Assembly: GCF_001238295.1 (NCBI RefSeq)
Contig: NZ_LGXZ01000003.1
Coordinates: forward strand, 1-64,000
Length of the DNA: 64,000 nucleotides
Source: Ruegeria sp. 6PALISEP08
Lineage (GTDB): Bacteria > Pseudomonadota > Alphaproteobacteria > Rhodobacterales > Rhodobacteraceae
Direction of reading: 5' to 3'
In this document: piece after piece, positions 24,494 through 34,421 of the stretch
Numbering within the stretch: the first letter of the stretch is position 1
How the letters are laid out: the number at the start of each line of letters is the position of its first letter
Notes under the pieces: generated by a model
What the model was told of the DNA's origin: nothing
The model's database searches: none
What the model saw: the letters and a program-made list of their open reading frames with translations, nothing else
Program-made: the position numbers and the translations under genes

Positions 24494-26875
24494 ATGAAAA
24501 ATACCTTTCTGGCCGCAATACTATTGGCTCTATGGGCTTTCGTCCTGGCGTTTCCAGCTGGTGTTTCAGCACAAACGTCCCTGATCCCCGGATATGGTTC
24601 GGGCTCGAGCAGCACGTCCGATACCGCACCGGAAAGCGACCTCGCCACCGCAATCCGCGCGGCCAGCGAGGCAGGCGCAAGCGTCATTGTCATAGACAGT
24701 ACTGGTCAGGTCGTGACAACGGCAGGCGGAGCTGAAGCCAGTTCGGCCGAGGGCGGCGACGCGTCGAACAACCCCATGGGTGACGGATCGCAGCTGATGA
24801 AGGCGCAGGAGCGGTTCTCGAAATTCCGTGAGTCGATGCAATCTCGGCTTGAGGCGCTTCCTTATTCGGTGTTCGAAGTGAAGTATGTCCTGCGTCAGAC
24901 CAGCCCGGACGGTCGCATTCAGACCTATGTAGAAGTTCTGGGCTGGAACGTTCTGTTTCTGTTGTTGGGGCGCTGGCTGTCTATAGAGATCTACGGAAAA
25001 CGCTTCGCGCGCCGCTGGGTCGTGGCGCGGATCAAGGACGAACCACAGGGCTACCGTGAAAAGATGCCCTTCCTTTTGTTCCGGTTCCTGATGGGGATCG
25101 GAGCCACGGTTTTTGCCATGATCATGGCTCTGATCGTCGGGTATCTGTTTTTTGGCGAAGCAGGCGATATCTCGACCCAATTCACGGTCACGGCGATCTT
25201 CACGGCGTTTTTCCTGTCGCGCACCGTATCCGATTTGTGGCGGATGGTTCTGTCGCCTTATCTGAGCCAATACCGCCTGCCGCCCTTCTCGGATAAAAAC
25301 GCGCGCAGGCTGTACATCTGGGCGTCCGCGCTGGCGACCTATGACATCACGGTTGTTCTCTTTTCGACCTGGGTCGCGGATTTTGGCCTGAACTACAACG
25401 TCTATGCCATGGTTTACGGTGGGCTGACGATGTTTGGTGCGTTGGGCAATGTTCTGATGATCCTGTTCAATGCCCGCGCCATCTCGAATGCTATTCGGGG
25501 CGGGCGAACTGCAGATCAGGTGTCTTGGCTGTTGCGCTTCGTATCCTTTGGCTGGGCGCCTGCTCTTATCGTTTATGTCGTATTCAGCTGGTTCCGCCTG
25601 GCCGTTGATCTGGCGTTGGAAAACCCGACACCGCTGCCCCTGATTGCAAGCAGCTATCTGATTTTCATGTCTGTTGTAATCGCTTATGGCGCGATGAATT
25701 ATATGCTGGAGCGGTACTTCGACCGCTCGCGCATGATCGACGAGATAAATGTAGAAACCGCCGCTGAGGATGAAGATGCCGAGCTGGCGGAAACGCCGGA
25801 ATCCGAACAGCGCAAGCAGTACCTTCTGACGTATGAAGATTTGGCCCGTCGCGTGGCTGGGATCTTGGCCTTTGTCATCGGTGCCTATGCGCTTGTGGTG
25901 ATTTGGTATCCCGATGCGGACTGGAGCCAGGACCTGCTGGTCGAACGTGCATTGGATGTGATGGTCATCATCTTCATCGGGTACATTCTCTTCCACTTTT
26001 TCCGCATTTGGATCGACAGCAAGATTGCCGAAGAGGTCGATGACGGAACCGAGGCTGAACTGGGCGATGAAGGCGGTGAAGGCGGTCAAAGCCGTCTTGC
26101 AACCCTGTTGCCCTTGTTCCGTGGCGCGATTTTGGCCGTTGTCGTTGTGACGATTGTATTGATCGTTCTGCTGGAGCTGGGCATCAATGTCAGCCCATTG
26201 TTTGCGGGTGCCGGTGTGGTAGGTCTGGCCGTAGGCTTTGGGTCGCAAACACTTGTGCGCGACATCTTTTCGGGTGCGTTCTTCCTGTTGGATGATGCGT
26301 TCCGCAAAGGCGAATATATCGACATCGGGGATGTAAAAGGCACGGTCGAGAAGATCTCGGTCCGGTCCATGCAACTGCGGCACCATCTGGGTGCGCTGAA
26401 CACTATTCCCTTTGGTGAGATCAAGGTGCTGACCAACTATTCCCGCGATTGGGTGATCATGAAGCTGCCGTTGCGCGTGACCTATGACACGGATGTCGAG
26501 AAGGTGCGCAAGTTGATCAAGAAACTGGGTCAGGAATTGCTGAGCGATCCAGTGATTGGAGACAACTTCATCCAGCCGCTGAAATCCCAGGGCGTTATTG
26601 AAATGCAGGATTCCGCGATGATTATCCGGGTCAAGTTCATGACCAAGCCGGGCGATCAGTGGTTGGTGCGCAAGAAGGTCTATCAGGATATCCGCGAGCT
26701 GTTTGCCCGGGAAGGCATCAAGTTTGCCCATCGCGAAGTCACCGTCAGGCTGGCGGACGGAAAAGAGGCCGAGGATCTGACGCCGAAACAGCGTGAAGCC
26801 GTGACCGGTGCGGTACAGGCGGCAATTGACGAGGATTATCTGGACGATATCGGCCCGGGAGGTGACGACCGCTAG
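24494..26875 (+). CDS. Large MscS-family mechanosensitive channel
   Basis: The 793-residue inner-membrane protein has a signal peptide (cleavage after VSA, about residue 27) and a periplasmic segment to about 145. Several membrane helices follow, then the MscS core. The core's pore helix is GVVGLAVGFGSQTLVRDIFSGAF at about 577-599 with the Gly/Ala pattern of TM3, followed by DIGDVKGTVEKISVRS in the beta domain. Two acidic cytoplasmic linkers (residues about 420-440 and 515-530) are notable. It releases solutes during osmotic downshock. It is longer than E. coli MscS (286) and similar in scale to YbiO/MscM-type channels. Confidence 0.88.
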   Translation: MKNTFLAAILLALWAFVLAFPAGVSAQTSLIPGYGSGSSSTSDTAPESDLATAIRAASEAGASVIVIDSTGQVVTTAGGAEASSAEGGDASNNPMGDGSQLMKAQERFSKFRESMQSRLEALPYSVFEVKYVLRQTSPDGRIQTYVEVLGWNVLFLLLGRWLSIEIYGKRFARRWVVARIKDEPQGYREKMPFLLFRFLMGIGATVFAMIMALIVGYLFFGEAGDISTQFTVTAIFTAFFLSRTVSDLWRMVLSPYLSQYRLPPFSDKNARRLYIWASALATYDITVVLFSTWVADFGLNYNVYAMVYGGLTMFGALGNVLMILFNARAISNAIRGGRTADQVSWLLRFVSFGWAPALIVYVVFSWFRLAVDLALENPTPLPLIASSYLIFMSVVIAYGAMNYMLERYFDRSRMIDEINVETAAEDEDAELAETPESEQRKQYLLTYEDLARRVAGILAFVIGAYALVVIWYPDADWSQDLLVERALDVMVIIFIGYILFHFFRIWIDSKIAEEVDDGTEAELGDEGGEGGQSRLATLLPLFRGAILAVVVVTIVLIVLLELGINVSPLFAGAGVVGLAVGFGSQTLVRDIFSGAFFLLDDAFRKGEYIDIGDVKGTVEKISVRSMQLRHHLGALNTIPFGEIKVLTNYSRDWVIMKLPLRVTYDTDVEKVRKLIKKLGQELLSDPVIGDNFIQPLKSQGVIEMQDSAMIIRVKFMTKPGDQWLVRKKVYQDIRELFAREGIKFAHREVTVRLADGKEAEDLTPKQREAVTGAVQAAIDEDYLDDIGPGGDDR

Positions 26876-26894
26876 GCCGTTCTCCCGCCATTTT

Positions 26895-26920
26895 GAGGAA
26901 CGTCTCTGACGAGACGCCTC
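26895..26920. terminator. Hairpin between convergent mscS-like and CoA-transferase genes
   Basis: GAGG-AA-CGTCTC and GAGACG-CCTC pair around a TGAC loop (26895-26920) with a 2-nt bulge. It lies in the 88-bp convergent gap. The U-tract is weak. Confidence 0.4.
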
Positions 26921-26963
26921 ATGAAATGTTGGGCCCAGTCGCGCGTTCCGCGCCGCGGTTGGG

Positions 26964-28319
26964 TCAACTGGCGGTAAAGGGCCAGACGGGCTTTGATGTG
27001 CCCAGTTTCGACGCAGGCAGATCCCAGCGCATTGACGCCTCACCGACTTGCAGGGCAGGGTTGAGGCGATGACCGGGACCCCAGCCGGAGGCTTCTGGTT
27101 CCGCGTTGTAATCTTTAGACGTCGGATTGATTGGTGCTGCTTCGGCATCGTCCTTACCGAGCACGGCCAAAAGTTCAGCAGTGCGGGCAAGGGACAGGTG
27201 GGCGTGCATGATGGAGTTGCCCGATGCGGCCTCTGACAAGGCTGACAGAACGGCGGCAGCCATCAAGTAACCTGTTGCGTGATCCAGGGCCTGAACCGGC
27301 AGGGGGGTCGGTTTGTCTGCCTGCGCCCAGCCCATACCGGTATGGGCAATGCCCGCGCTCATCTGCACAAGGCTGTCAAAACCCCGCCGGGTGGACCACG
27401 GGCCCTGCCAGCCATAAGCATCCAGTGTGACTTCGATCCGGTTCGGAGCCAACTCGTCGCGTTTGGCCCGGGTCAGGCCCAATGCGTCCAGCGCGCCGGG
27501 CCGATACCCATGTACAAATACATCCGCCTGAGACATCAGCTCTTGCAGCCGCTTCAGACCATCCTCTGCCTTCAGGTTCAGATAGGTACAGTGTTTCCCC
27601 AGCGAGATATCGGGGATCACCCCCGGTTCGTCCCAGTCTGGCGGGTCGATACGCAGGACCTCGGCCCCAAAACCGGCAAGTGTACGGGTCGAGACCGGAC
27701 CGGCCAGAACCCGGGTCAGGTCAAGCACGCGTAGTCCCGCAAGCGGACGTTCGGCGGTTGCCTGCGGCCTATCGCGCAGTTTGACGTAGCGCGGCCCCTG
27801 CCAGCCAATCAGCGGATCGCGTGACACGGCACGGCCTTGAGGGTGTTCAAGCCACTCGGCGCGACTGCGCATGGCCGCTGCCACACCGCCTTCTGCGACG
27901 ACAGTGGTTTCAAGATCCGCAATCGCCCAGGATTTAACGGCGTTTGTGACGGCTGCCCGCTCGGGCGGAGTGCCGAGGACTTTCAGTGCGGCCTCTCGGT
28001 GACGCGGCAAGTTGGTGTGCAGTCGGATCCACCCGTCTGAAGCCTTATAGTCGCCCGCGACCGCATCCCACAGGCTTGGCATGTCCCAACCGTCTGGTTT
28101 GAAGGAATAGCCGAACCAAAGAGAGGCCAGCCGGTGATCGACGATGACCTCTGGTTCCTTTGTGGACAGGTTGAGCGCTTGCATCAGTCGGGTCATTTGC
28201 TGACCTACAGTCGCAAAGCTGGCGGTGGCCAGCTCGGACACGGCGAAAGCGCTTGGAAGAGCGCCCGCGCCGACCTTGCGGTAACTGTCCGTCGAGGGAA
28301 GAGTAGCTAGAAGGCTCAT
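26964..28319 (-). CDS. CaiB/BaiF family III CoA-transferase
   Basis: The 451-residue enzyme has the family's LAGLRVLDLTRVLAGPVSTR block starting near residue 193, preceded by a 190-residue related N-terminal domain. The catalytic aspartate is probably Asp346 in VQALDHATGY. Family III enzymes move CoA between acyl-CoA and carboxylic acids. This long N-terminally extended form is a known subtype. It is the last gene of the peptide-transporter operon (start overlaps the permease stop by 4 bp). It may activate an acid released from the imported substrate, which is inferred. Confidence 0.87.
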   Translation of the reverse strand: MSLLATLPSTDSYRKVGAGALPSAFAVSELATASFATVGQQMTRLMQALNLSTKEPEVIVDHRLASLWFGYSFKPDGWDMPSLWDAVAGDYKASDGWIRLHTNLPRHREAALKVLGTPPERAAVTNAVKSWAIADLETTVVAEGGVAAAMRSRAEWLEHPQGRAVSRDPLIGWQGPRYVKLRDRPQATAERPLAGLRVLDLTRVLAGPVSTRTLAGFGAEVLRIDPPDWDEPGVIPDISLGKHCTYLNLKAEDGLKRLQELMSQADVFVHGYRPGALDALGLTRAKRDELAPNRIEVTLDAYGWQGPWSTRRGFDSLVQMSAGIAHTGMGWAQADKPTPLPVQALDHATGYLMAAAVLSALSEAASGNSIMHAHLSLARTAELLAVLGKDDAEAAPINPTSKDYNAEPEASGWGPGHRLNPALQVGEASMRWDLPASKLGTSKPVWPFTAS

Positions 28320-29470
28320 TGCTGATAGGGGTCCAGACTGTCGCGCAGCCCGTCACCCAGGAAGTTGAACGCCAGTACGATCACGATGATCGGCAGCATT
28401 GGAATGGCCGTCCACGGGTAGATCTCGATCGAGGCAAGGTTCTGTGCGTCATTCAGCATCACACCCCAGCTGACGGCAGGCGCACGCAATCCCAGCCCAA
28501 GGAAACTAAGCGCCGTTTCCCCCAGGATCATGGCCGGGATCGACAATGTGGCCGACGCGATCAGGTGTGACATGAAATTCGGTAGAAGGTGCTTTCGGAT
28601 CACCCGGCCCGAACTTGCGCCCATCATCTCGGCCGCGCGCACATACTCCTCCTCGCGCAGAGACAGGAACTTGGCCCGAACTGAACGTGCCAGGCCTGGC
28701 CAGTCAAGGATGCCAAGGATGATAGAGATGATGAAGAAGACCGCGACGGGGCTCCAGTTCGACGGCACGGCGGCTGACAGAGCAAGCCACAGAGGCAGTT
28801 CCGGCAATGAGCGCAGGATCTCGATAACCCGGTTGATGATCCAGTCTATACGCCCGCCGAAATACCCCGCTATCGACCCGAACAGGATGCCCAGAAAGAA
28901 CGACACAGAAATACCAATCAAACCAACTGTCAGCGACAGTTGCGCGCCATAGAGGATACGGCTGAAGATATCACGCCCCAGCCTGTCAGACCCCCACAGG
29001 AACAGAGTGGCACCTTCGGGAGGGCAGAACAGATGGGTGTCGGAGGCGATAAGACCGGCCAGCCAGTATTCGGATCCTTCGCAGAAGAACTTGATCGGGC
29101 GTGGATCATCCGGGTCGGGGACAAACTTCCACTGGAATGTTTCCATGTCGGCTTCGGCAACGATGGGGTAGACATGGGGGCCGATGAATTCGCCTTCGTG
29201 GAACCAGTGAACCGATTGTGGCGGGGCATAGAGGTGTTCGCCATTGCGATCATTGGGCCCGTACGGCGCAATGAACCCGGCAAAGGGCAGCATAAGATAA
29301 CACAACAGCAGGAAAACGCCTGAGACCAGGCCAAGCTTGTGGGTTCGAAACTTGCGCCATACCAGTACCCAGTTTGGTGCATCCAGATCGGCGCGCTCCA
29401 ACTGCTGAATGGAGGCTTGCGGATCGAACGGAGCGTCATCGACATAGCGATTGTCAGGGCGGTCGGTCAT
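28316..29470 (-). CDS. Peptide ABC transporter permease, YejE-like
   Basis: The 384-residue permease has one N-terminal membrane helix (about 47-70) and a periplasmic insertion of about 100 residues containing paired cysteines. The BPD_transp_1 domain runs from about 175 to 380, with the coupling motif AAEMMGASSGRVIRKHLLPN. The insertion is longer than in ordinary DppC-type permeases and agrees with the YejE group. It lies between its partner permease and a CoA transferase, overlapping both by 4 bp. Confidence 0.87.
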   Translation of the reverse strand: MTDRPDNRYVDDAPFDPQASIQQLERADLDAPNWVLVWRKFRTHKLGLVSGVFLLLCYLMLPFAGFIAPYGPNDRNGEHLYAPPQSVHWFHEGEFIGPHVYPIVAEADMETFQWKFVPDPDDPRPIKFFCEGSEYWLAGLIASDTHLFCPPEGATLFLWGSDRLGRDIFSRILYGAQLSLTVGLIGISVSFFLGILFGSIAGYFGGRIDWIINRVIEILRSLPELPLWLALSAAVPSNWSPVAVFFIISIILGILDWPGLARSVRAKFLSLREEEYVRAAEMMGASSGRVIRKHLLPNFMSHLIASATLSIPAMILGETALSFLGLGLRAPAVSWGVMLNDAQNLASIEIYPWTAIPMLPIIVIVLAFNFLGDGLRDSLDPYQQ

Positions 29471-30495
29471 GCTTCGCGCCCCTCATATCGAATGCGTGGA
29501 TCCAGCATCACCAGCAGGATATCGGAGATCATCGTACCGATCAGCGTCAGCAACGCGACGAACATCAGGATGAAAGCTGAAAGGAACTGATCCTGCGTTT
29601 TCAAAGCCGTCAGCAGCGTTGGGCCGATGGTTTGCAAGCCCAGCACCACTGAAACCAGAACTGATCCTGACACCATCGACGGCAGCAGGTTGCCGATATC
29701 AGCCACGAAAGGGTTGAACGCCACACGAAGGGGGTATTTGGTCAGCATCCGCGATGGGGCCATGCCTTTGGCAATCGCTGTTTCCACGTAGGGCTTGCCA
29801 AGCTCGTCCAGCATATTCGCCCGCAGACGCTGCATCATCGCCGAGGCTCCCGAGGTGCCGATGACAAAGGTCGGCACGATCAAATGAATGAGGATGGACT
29901 TCAGTTTATCCCAACTCATCGGCTCGCCTTCGAACCTAGGATCCATCAGACCCCCGATGGGAAGATTGAAATATTGGTGTCCGTAGTAGAACAGGATCAG
30001 TGCCAGCAGGAAGTTCGGCGTCGCCAGACCCAGATACCCCACAAATGCCGATGTGTAGTCAATCCATGTCCGCGACCGAGCAGCGGCGATCACGCCAAGG
30101 GGCAGAGCCACAGCATAGACAAACAGGATCGCGGCCAAATTGACCACCACTGTAAGCCAGAGGGTGTCCCCGACGATTTCGGAAACCGGGCGGTCAAATT
30201 CGAAAGACCAGCCATAGTTGCCCTGAATCAACCCAGAAAACCCGTGCGGCCCGGGCCAGAACCCGATCCAGATCAGGTATTGCTCCCAAATGGGGCGGTC
30301 CAGGGCGTATTCCGCGCGCAGAAACTCTGCCTTGGCTACGCCCGCAGACTGACCGGATGCCTGAAGCTCGGCAATCTGGTTGCTCAGGTAGTCACCGGGC
30401 GGCAGGTTGATAATTGTGAAAACCATAACCGAAACCACCAACAGTGTCAGCAGCATCGTGAAAAAGCGATACACCGCATAGCGCAGCATGACCAT
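29467..30495 (-). CDS. Peptide ABC transporter permease, YejB-like
   Basis: The 342-residue permease starts at 30495 after GCAGGAGCAGC, an ATG closely followed by a second ATG at 30489. The first helix (MLRYAVYRFFTMLLTLLVVS) and FTIINLPPGDYLSN are typical of DppB/YejB permeases. The C-terminal part has YVETAIAKGMAPSRMLTKYPLR as the ATPase-contact loop. It pairs with the next permease (4-bp overlap). Confidence 0.88.
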   Translation of the reverse strand: MVMLRYAVYRFFTMLLTLLVVSVMVFTIINLPPGDYLSNQIAELQASGQSAGVAKAEFLRAEYALDRPIWEQYLIWIGFWPGPHGFSGLIQGNYGWSFEFDRPVSEIVGDTLWLTVVVNLAAILFVYAVALPLGVIAAARSRTWIDYTSAFVGYLGLATPNFLLALILFYYGHQYFNLPIGGLMDPRFEGEPMSWDKLKSILIHLIVPTFVIGTSGASAMMQRLRANMLDELGKPYVETAIAKGMAPSRMLTKYPLRVAFNPFVADIGNLLPSMVSGSVLVSVVLGLQTIGPTLLTALKTQDQFLSAFILMFVALLTLIGTMISDILLVMLDPRIRYEGREA

Positions 30496-30509
30496 GTTGC
30501 TGCTCCTGC

Positions 30510-32423
30510 TCAGTCGGCGAAAAAGAACTCGTCCGGGCGATGGACACCAAAATGCGCGCCGGGTTCCCATGCCCACATGGCCTGTTCCGGCACGTTGCGC
30601 AGACGGTTCGAGACAACGACTGGCTGTGGTGCACCGTTCAGGATGCCAATCGCATACAGTTGATCCGCATGGATTTTCAGCATTTCCGTCCAGGCAGCTG
30701 TGCGTTCTTCAGCGCTTGAAGCGACTTCCCAGTCATGAGCCAGTTCCATCAGGCGTGCGGCTTCGGGCAAATCGGGGGCTTCGCCAACTTCACCACCTGT
30801 CTGGTAATACTGACCCCATTTCGGCCAGGCCAGGAACACCTGATCTGTGGGTGCCAGATAGGAGGGTGACGTGTGTGCTTGCGGAATGCCGTCATCCCAT
30901 CCAAACCAAACCGACGCCATCGAATTACCGGCAAACACCCGGTTGCGCAGAATGTCACGGTCCAGAGGACGCATCACCAGTTTGACCCCAATGTCGCGCC
31001 AGTTGTCGGTGACAATCTGCAAGGCATTCTCGACTTCTTGCCGTTCACCGGCGGTTTCGATGATTAACTCCATCGGACGGCCATCGGGCAGAAGACGGAT
31101 GCCATGCTTGTTGCGCTGATCCAAGCCAGCCTCGTCTAGCAGGGCATTGGCCTGATCGATGTCGAACTGCGCCCAAGCTTTGGCATTGTCATCATTGTAG
31201 AAAGGTGAGGCGGGCAGGACCGACATTGCGGCAGGATGTGCCAGTTTGAAATACAAAGCCTGATTGATCGTATTCCGGTCGATCGCCAACGACAAGGCAC
31301 GCCGCACACGAACATCACGAAGCACTTCACGCCAGACGTCGTCGGAAAAGTTAAGATTGGGATAGATCGCGATTTGCGATGCCACCCCGGTTTTCCAAAG
31401 CAGCGTCTTGTAGCCGCCTTGTGCCTCACCTTTTTTCAGGATCGATGCATCGCGAAAAGCCAGACCACGGCCTTGCAAATCGCTCTCACCGGCATTGGTT
31501 TTCGCGGCCACCAGACCGGGGGCCACAATCTCCATCTCGACTACGTCGATATAGGGCAGCTGCACCCCATTACTGTCTATACGGTGGTAATAGGGGTTAC
31601 GCACAAAGTTATGCCGGATCTTTTTGCCCGAACTTGCGTTTAGCCAAGGCTGCAGTGTCGGCAATTCGTGGTTGTCGAATTTGTAGAGGTTGTCCAGCTT
31701 GTTGTGCAGCGCGGCCCAGCTTTTGACCCTTGCATCTTCAACTAGAAAGGCAAGTTCCTCGGGATCGGCGTATTTCTCATGGTACTGTTTGAGGAAGGCG
31801 GACGGCCGGTAGATAAAGGGTGGCCGTGCTTGGGCCAGCGTTTGCAGGAAATCCGGATTGGGATCCTCCCATTCGAAGATCACTGTGCTCTCGTCCGGGA
31901 AAGCAACCGTGGGTGACTTGCCGTCGACGATCAGGAATTCTAGCGGGCCCGAAGGGCTGAGCAATTCGTTATTGGCGACGTCTTCCCACCAATAGCGGAA
32001 ATCTTCCGAGGTGAAGGGCGATCCGTCTGACCATTTGTGACCTTCCCGCAGTTTCAAAGTGAACTTGCGATTGTCTTCATTTTCAAACGAGGCTAGCAGG
32101 TCAGGAACAATTTCATAGTCCTGATTGTAACCGACGAGGCGAGCATACCCGTAGACAACCATGTGGCGGATATCTTTCGACCGCGTCACCATCGTACGCA
32201 GTGTGCCGCCTTGGGTTCCGAATTCGCGGCCTTTAGCGGCCAGATCAACAACCAGCGGTTCTTTGGGAATGCGCTCTTCAATGGGCGGAAGATTGCCGGC
32301 ATCCACCTCGGTGCTCCAGAAGGCGCTTTCCTGAGGCGTAGGAAGGGTTTCTGCCGTAGCGGGCAGCATCCCCGACAGGGCCAGTGCTGCGGCCAGGATC
32401 AGGGGGCGAGTGGTCTTAAACAT
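30510..32423 (-). CDS. Peptide ABC transporter substrate-binding protein, family 5, YejA-like
   Basis: The 637-residue periplasmic protein has a signal peptide (MFKTTRPLILAAALALSGML, cleavage near ATA-ET at 25). Its mature part has the SBP_bac_5 fold: FTLKLREGHKWSDGSPFTSED around residues 119-139, ALSLAIDRNTINQALY near 390, and a DLPEAARLM segment near the end. The size and gene order (fused ATPase, binding protein, two permeases) match the Yej/oligopeptide class. Its start overlaps the ATPase stop by 8 bp. Substrate unknown. Confidence 0.9.
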   Translation of the reverse strand: MFKTTRPLILAAALALSGMLPATAETLPTPQESAFWSTEVDAGNLPPIEERIPKEPLVVDLAAKGREFGTQGGTLRTMVTRSKDIRHMVVYGYARLVGYNQDYEIVPDLLASFENEDNRKFTLKLREGHKWSDGSPFTSEDFRYWWEDVANNELLSPSGPLEFLIVDGKSPTVAFPDESTVIFEWEDPNPDFLQTLAQARPPFIYRPSAFLKQYHEKYADPEELAFLVEDARVKSWAALHNKLDNLYKFDNHELPTLQPWLNASSGKKIRHNFVRNPYYHRIDSNGVQLPYIDVVEMEIVAPGLVAAKTNAGESDLQGRGLAFRDASILKKGEAQGGYKTLLWKTGVASQIAIYPNLNFSDDVWREVLRDVRVRRALSLAIDRNTINQALYFKLAHPAAMSVLPASPFYNDDNAKAWAQFDIDQANALLDEAGLDQRNKHGIRLLPDGRPMELIIETAGERQEVENALQIVTDNWRDIGVKLVMRPLDRDILRNRVFAGNSMASVWFGWDDGIPQAHTSPSYLAPTDQVFLAWPKWGQYYQTGGEVGEAPDLPEAARLMELAHDWEVASSAEERTAAWTEMLKIHADQLYAIGILNGAPQPVVVSNRLRNVPEQAMWAWEPGAHFGVHRPDEFFFAD

Positions 32424-34188
32424 GGCAACGTACCTTATGGCCCGGTTCCAATTCCACCAGTGAGGGTATCACGGTGTCCGAGAAACGAAAGGCTTCATCC
32501 CAACTGTCCGGCGCGCCGGCCCCCAGAGAAACCAGTTTCAGGTCGATCGGGCGATTGATGTCGGGTTCGGGTTGAGCGGCAATCAGCGCCTTGGTGTAAG
32601 GATGGCGTGGATTGTAGAAAAGCGTTTCGGGCGGGGCCTGTTCGACAATCAGACCGCGCCGCATAACGGCAACTTCGTCAGCGATCCGGGCGACAACGGC
32701 CAGATCGTGGGAAATGAACAGGTAAGACAGGTTCAGACTGTCCTGTAGGTGTTCCAGCAAGGACAGGATCTGTTCCTGAACCGAGACATCCAGAGCCGAT
32801 GTGGGTTCGTCACACACAATCAGCTGCGGGTCCAGCATCATGGCGCGGGCCACGGACAGGCGCTGCCGTTGTCCGCCGGAAAAGGCATGAGGATAGCGTT
32901 TAAGCATGTCTTCGGTCAGGCCAACGCGCTGCAACATTTCGGCGGCCTTGTCACGCTGTTCGGCTGTTGTGCCGATCCTGTGGATCTCAAGCGGTTCGGT
33001 CATCGCGTCCTGAACGCGCATTCGGGGGCTGAGCGAGCTGTAGGGGTCTTGAAACACCATCTGCGCCTTGCGCTGAAACGCCGTGCGCTGGGCGCGGGTC
33101 ATGCTGTGCACGGTGATAGGATCGACGTCGGGCGCGGTTCGAAACAGAACTTCGCCGCCGGGATCGGGCAATTCGGCACCAAGGGCAATCCGGGCCGCAG
33201 TCGTTTTTCCCGATCCGCTCTCACCGACAATGGCCAGCGTCTTGCCGCGTGCCAGGTTCAAGTCAACGCCGCGACAGGCATAGATCGCCTTTTCGGACTG
33301 CCATCCCTTGCTGGATCGCATGGTATAAGTCTTGGACACGCCCGTCATCTGAAGAATCAGATCTTCGTTCGGCATCGGAATACCCACGGCATCCTGATCC
33401 GGAATTTCAGGGGCGGCATCGAACAATTGCTTTGTATAGGGGTGCGCCGGGGCGGTGAGGATCGGCGCGGCTGGGCCTGCCTCCATGATGCGGCCCTTGT
33501 GCATGACGACAACCTGTTCGGCCATGTTGGCAACGACTCCAAGATCGTGCGTCACAAGGATCAGCGCCATGCCGGTCTCGCGCTGTAATTCTTTGATAAG
33601 GCCCAGAACCTGCGCCTGTGTAGTTACGTCCAGCGCGGTGGTTGGTTCGTCCGCAATCAGCAGTTCAGGCTTGGATACCATTGCCATGGCGATCATGGCG
33701 CGCTGACGCATACCGCCCGACAGCTCGAATGGGTAGGAGTCATACGCACGCTGTGGGTCCGGGAAACCCACGCGGTCAAACTGGGTCAGAACTTCTTTGC
33801 GGGCCTCGGCTTCGGACAAGCCGCGATGCAGCCACAGGACCTCGCTGACCTGGTTGCCGATCTTGTGAAGGGGAGACAGCGAACGCATGGGTTCCTGAAA
33901 AATCATCGAAACCCGATTGCCGCGAACGTTGCGCATCTCGCGTTCAGAGACTGACGTCAATTCACACATCCCTTTGGAATCGTTCAGGGTAATAGTGCCG
34001 CTGCGGATCTGTGCCGACCGGGGTAGAATACGCAATGCAGCCCGGCATGTGATTGTTTTGCCCGATCCGGATTCACCAACCAGTGCAAGTGTCTGACCGG
34101 CCTCAACGTCGAAGTTCACATCCGTGACCACGGAATTGCCCGTACCAAAGCCAATGCTAAGGTTTCTGACGGACAACAACGCGTTCAT
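32416..34188 (-). CDS. Peptide ABC transporter ATPase with two fused ABC domains, YejF-like
   Basis: The 590-residue protein carries two ATPase domains in tandem. Domain 1 has Walker A GESGSGKT (about 38-45) and signature LSGGMRQRAMIAMAM. Domain 2 has Walker A GESGSGKT (about 323-330) and signature FSGGQRQRLSVARAM with Walker B LIVCDEPTSALD. The C-terminal segments of both domains resemble oligopeptide transporter ATPases (HPYTKQL, HPYTKAL). It is the first gene of the operon, with a 233-bp upstream gap shared with the divergent methyltransferase-like gene. Confidence 0.92.
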   Translation of the reverse strand: MNALLSVRNLSIGFGTGNSVVTDVNFDVEAGQTLALVGESGSGKTITCRAALRILPRSAQIRSGTITLNDSKGMCELTSVSEREMRNVRGNRVSMIFQEPMRSLSPLHKIGNQVSEVLWLHRGLSEAEARKEVLTQFDRVGFPDPQRAYDSYPFELSGGMRQRAMIAMAMVSKPELLIADEPTTALDVTTQAQVLGLIKELQRETGMALILVTHDLGVVANMAEQVVVMHKGRIMEAGPAAPILTAPAHPYTKQLFDAAPEIPDQDAVGIPMPNEDLILQMTGVSKTYTMRSSKGWQSEKAIYACRGVDLNLARGKTLAIVGESGSGKTTAARIALGAELPDPGGEVLFRTAPDVDPITVHSMTRAQRTAFQRKAQMVFQDPYSSLSPRMRVQDAMTEPLEIHRIGTTAEQRDKAAEMLQRVGLTEDMLKRYPHAFSGGQRQRLSVARAMMLDPQLIVCDEPTSALDVSVQEQILSLLEHLQDSLNLSYLFISHDLAVVARIADEVAVMRRGLIVEQAPPETLFYNPRHPYTKALIAAQPEPDINRPIDLKLVSLGAGAPDSWDEAFRFSDTVIPSLVELEPGHKVRCHV

Positions 34189-34421
34189 GCGGGTTTTCTA
34201 CCCGTTTGGCCAATAGGTGACATCGATTAATTCAACTCCCCGTGATTTTTTCGTCAGTGTCGCGCGGTTCCGCCCATCTAGTCAAACCCGTTCTTATGCT
34301 GAAATGTCGCGGAATTGTGAAACTTTGGGCTTCATCGCTACACAAAGTCTTGAGAATTTGTCATCTAGGGCCGCATCGGGCGCATCTATGCTTCCGAATA
34401 GTATCAAGGAGATATTTGCCG

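Noticed and set aside
24566..27190. Long open frame of 874 codons on the minus strand opposite the MscS-type channel
   Set aside because: It is the antisense shadow of a well-supported membrane protein gene; its translation is rich in Gln, Arg and His without any domain or signal.
26964..28319. Circularly permuted CoA transferase
   Set aside because: The N-terminally extended two-part layout is a known subtype of the CaiB/BaiF family, so novelty is not claimed.
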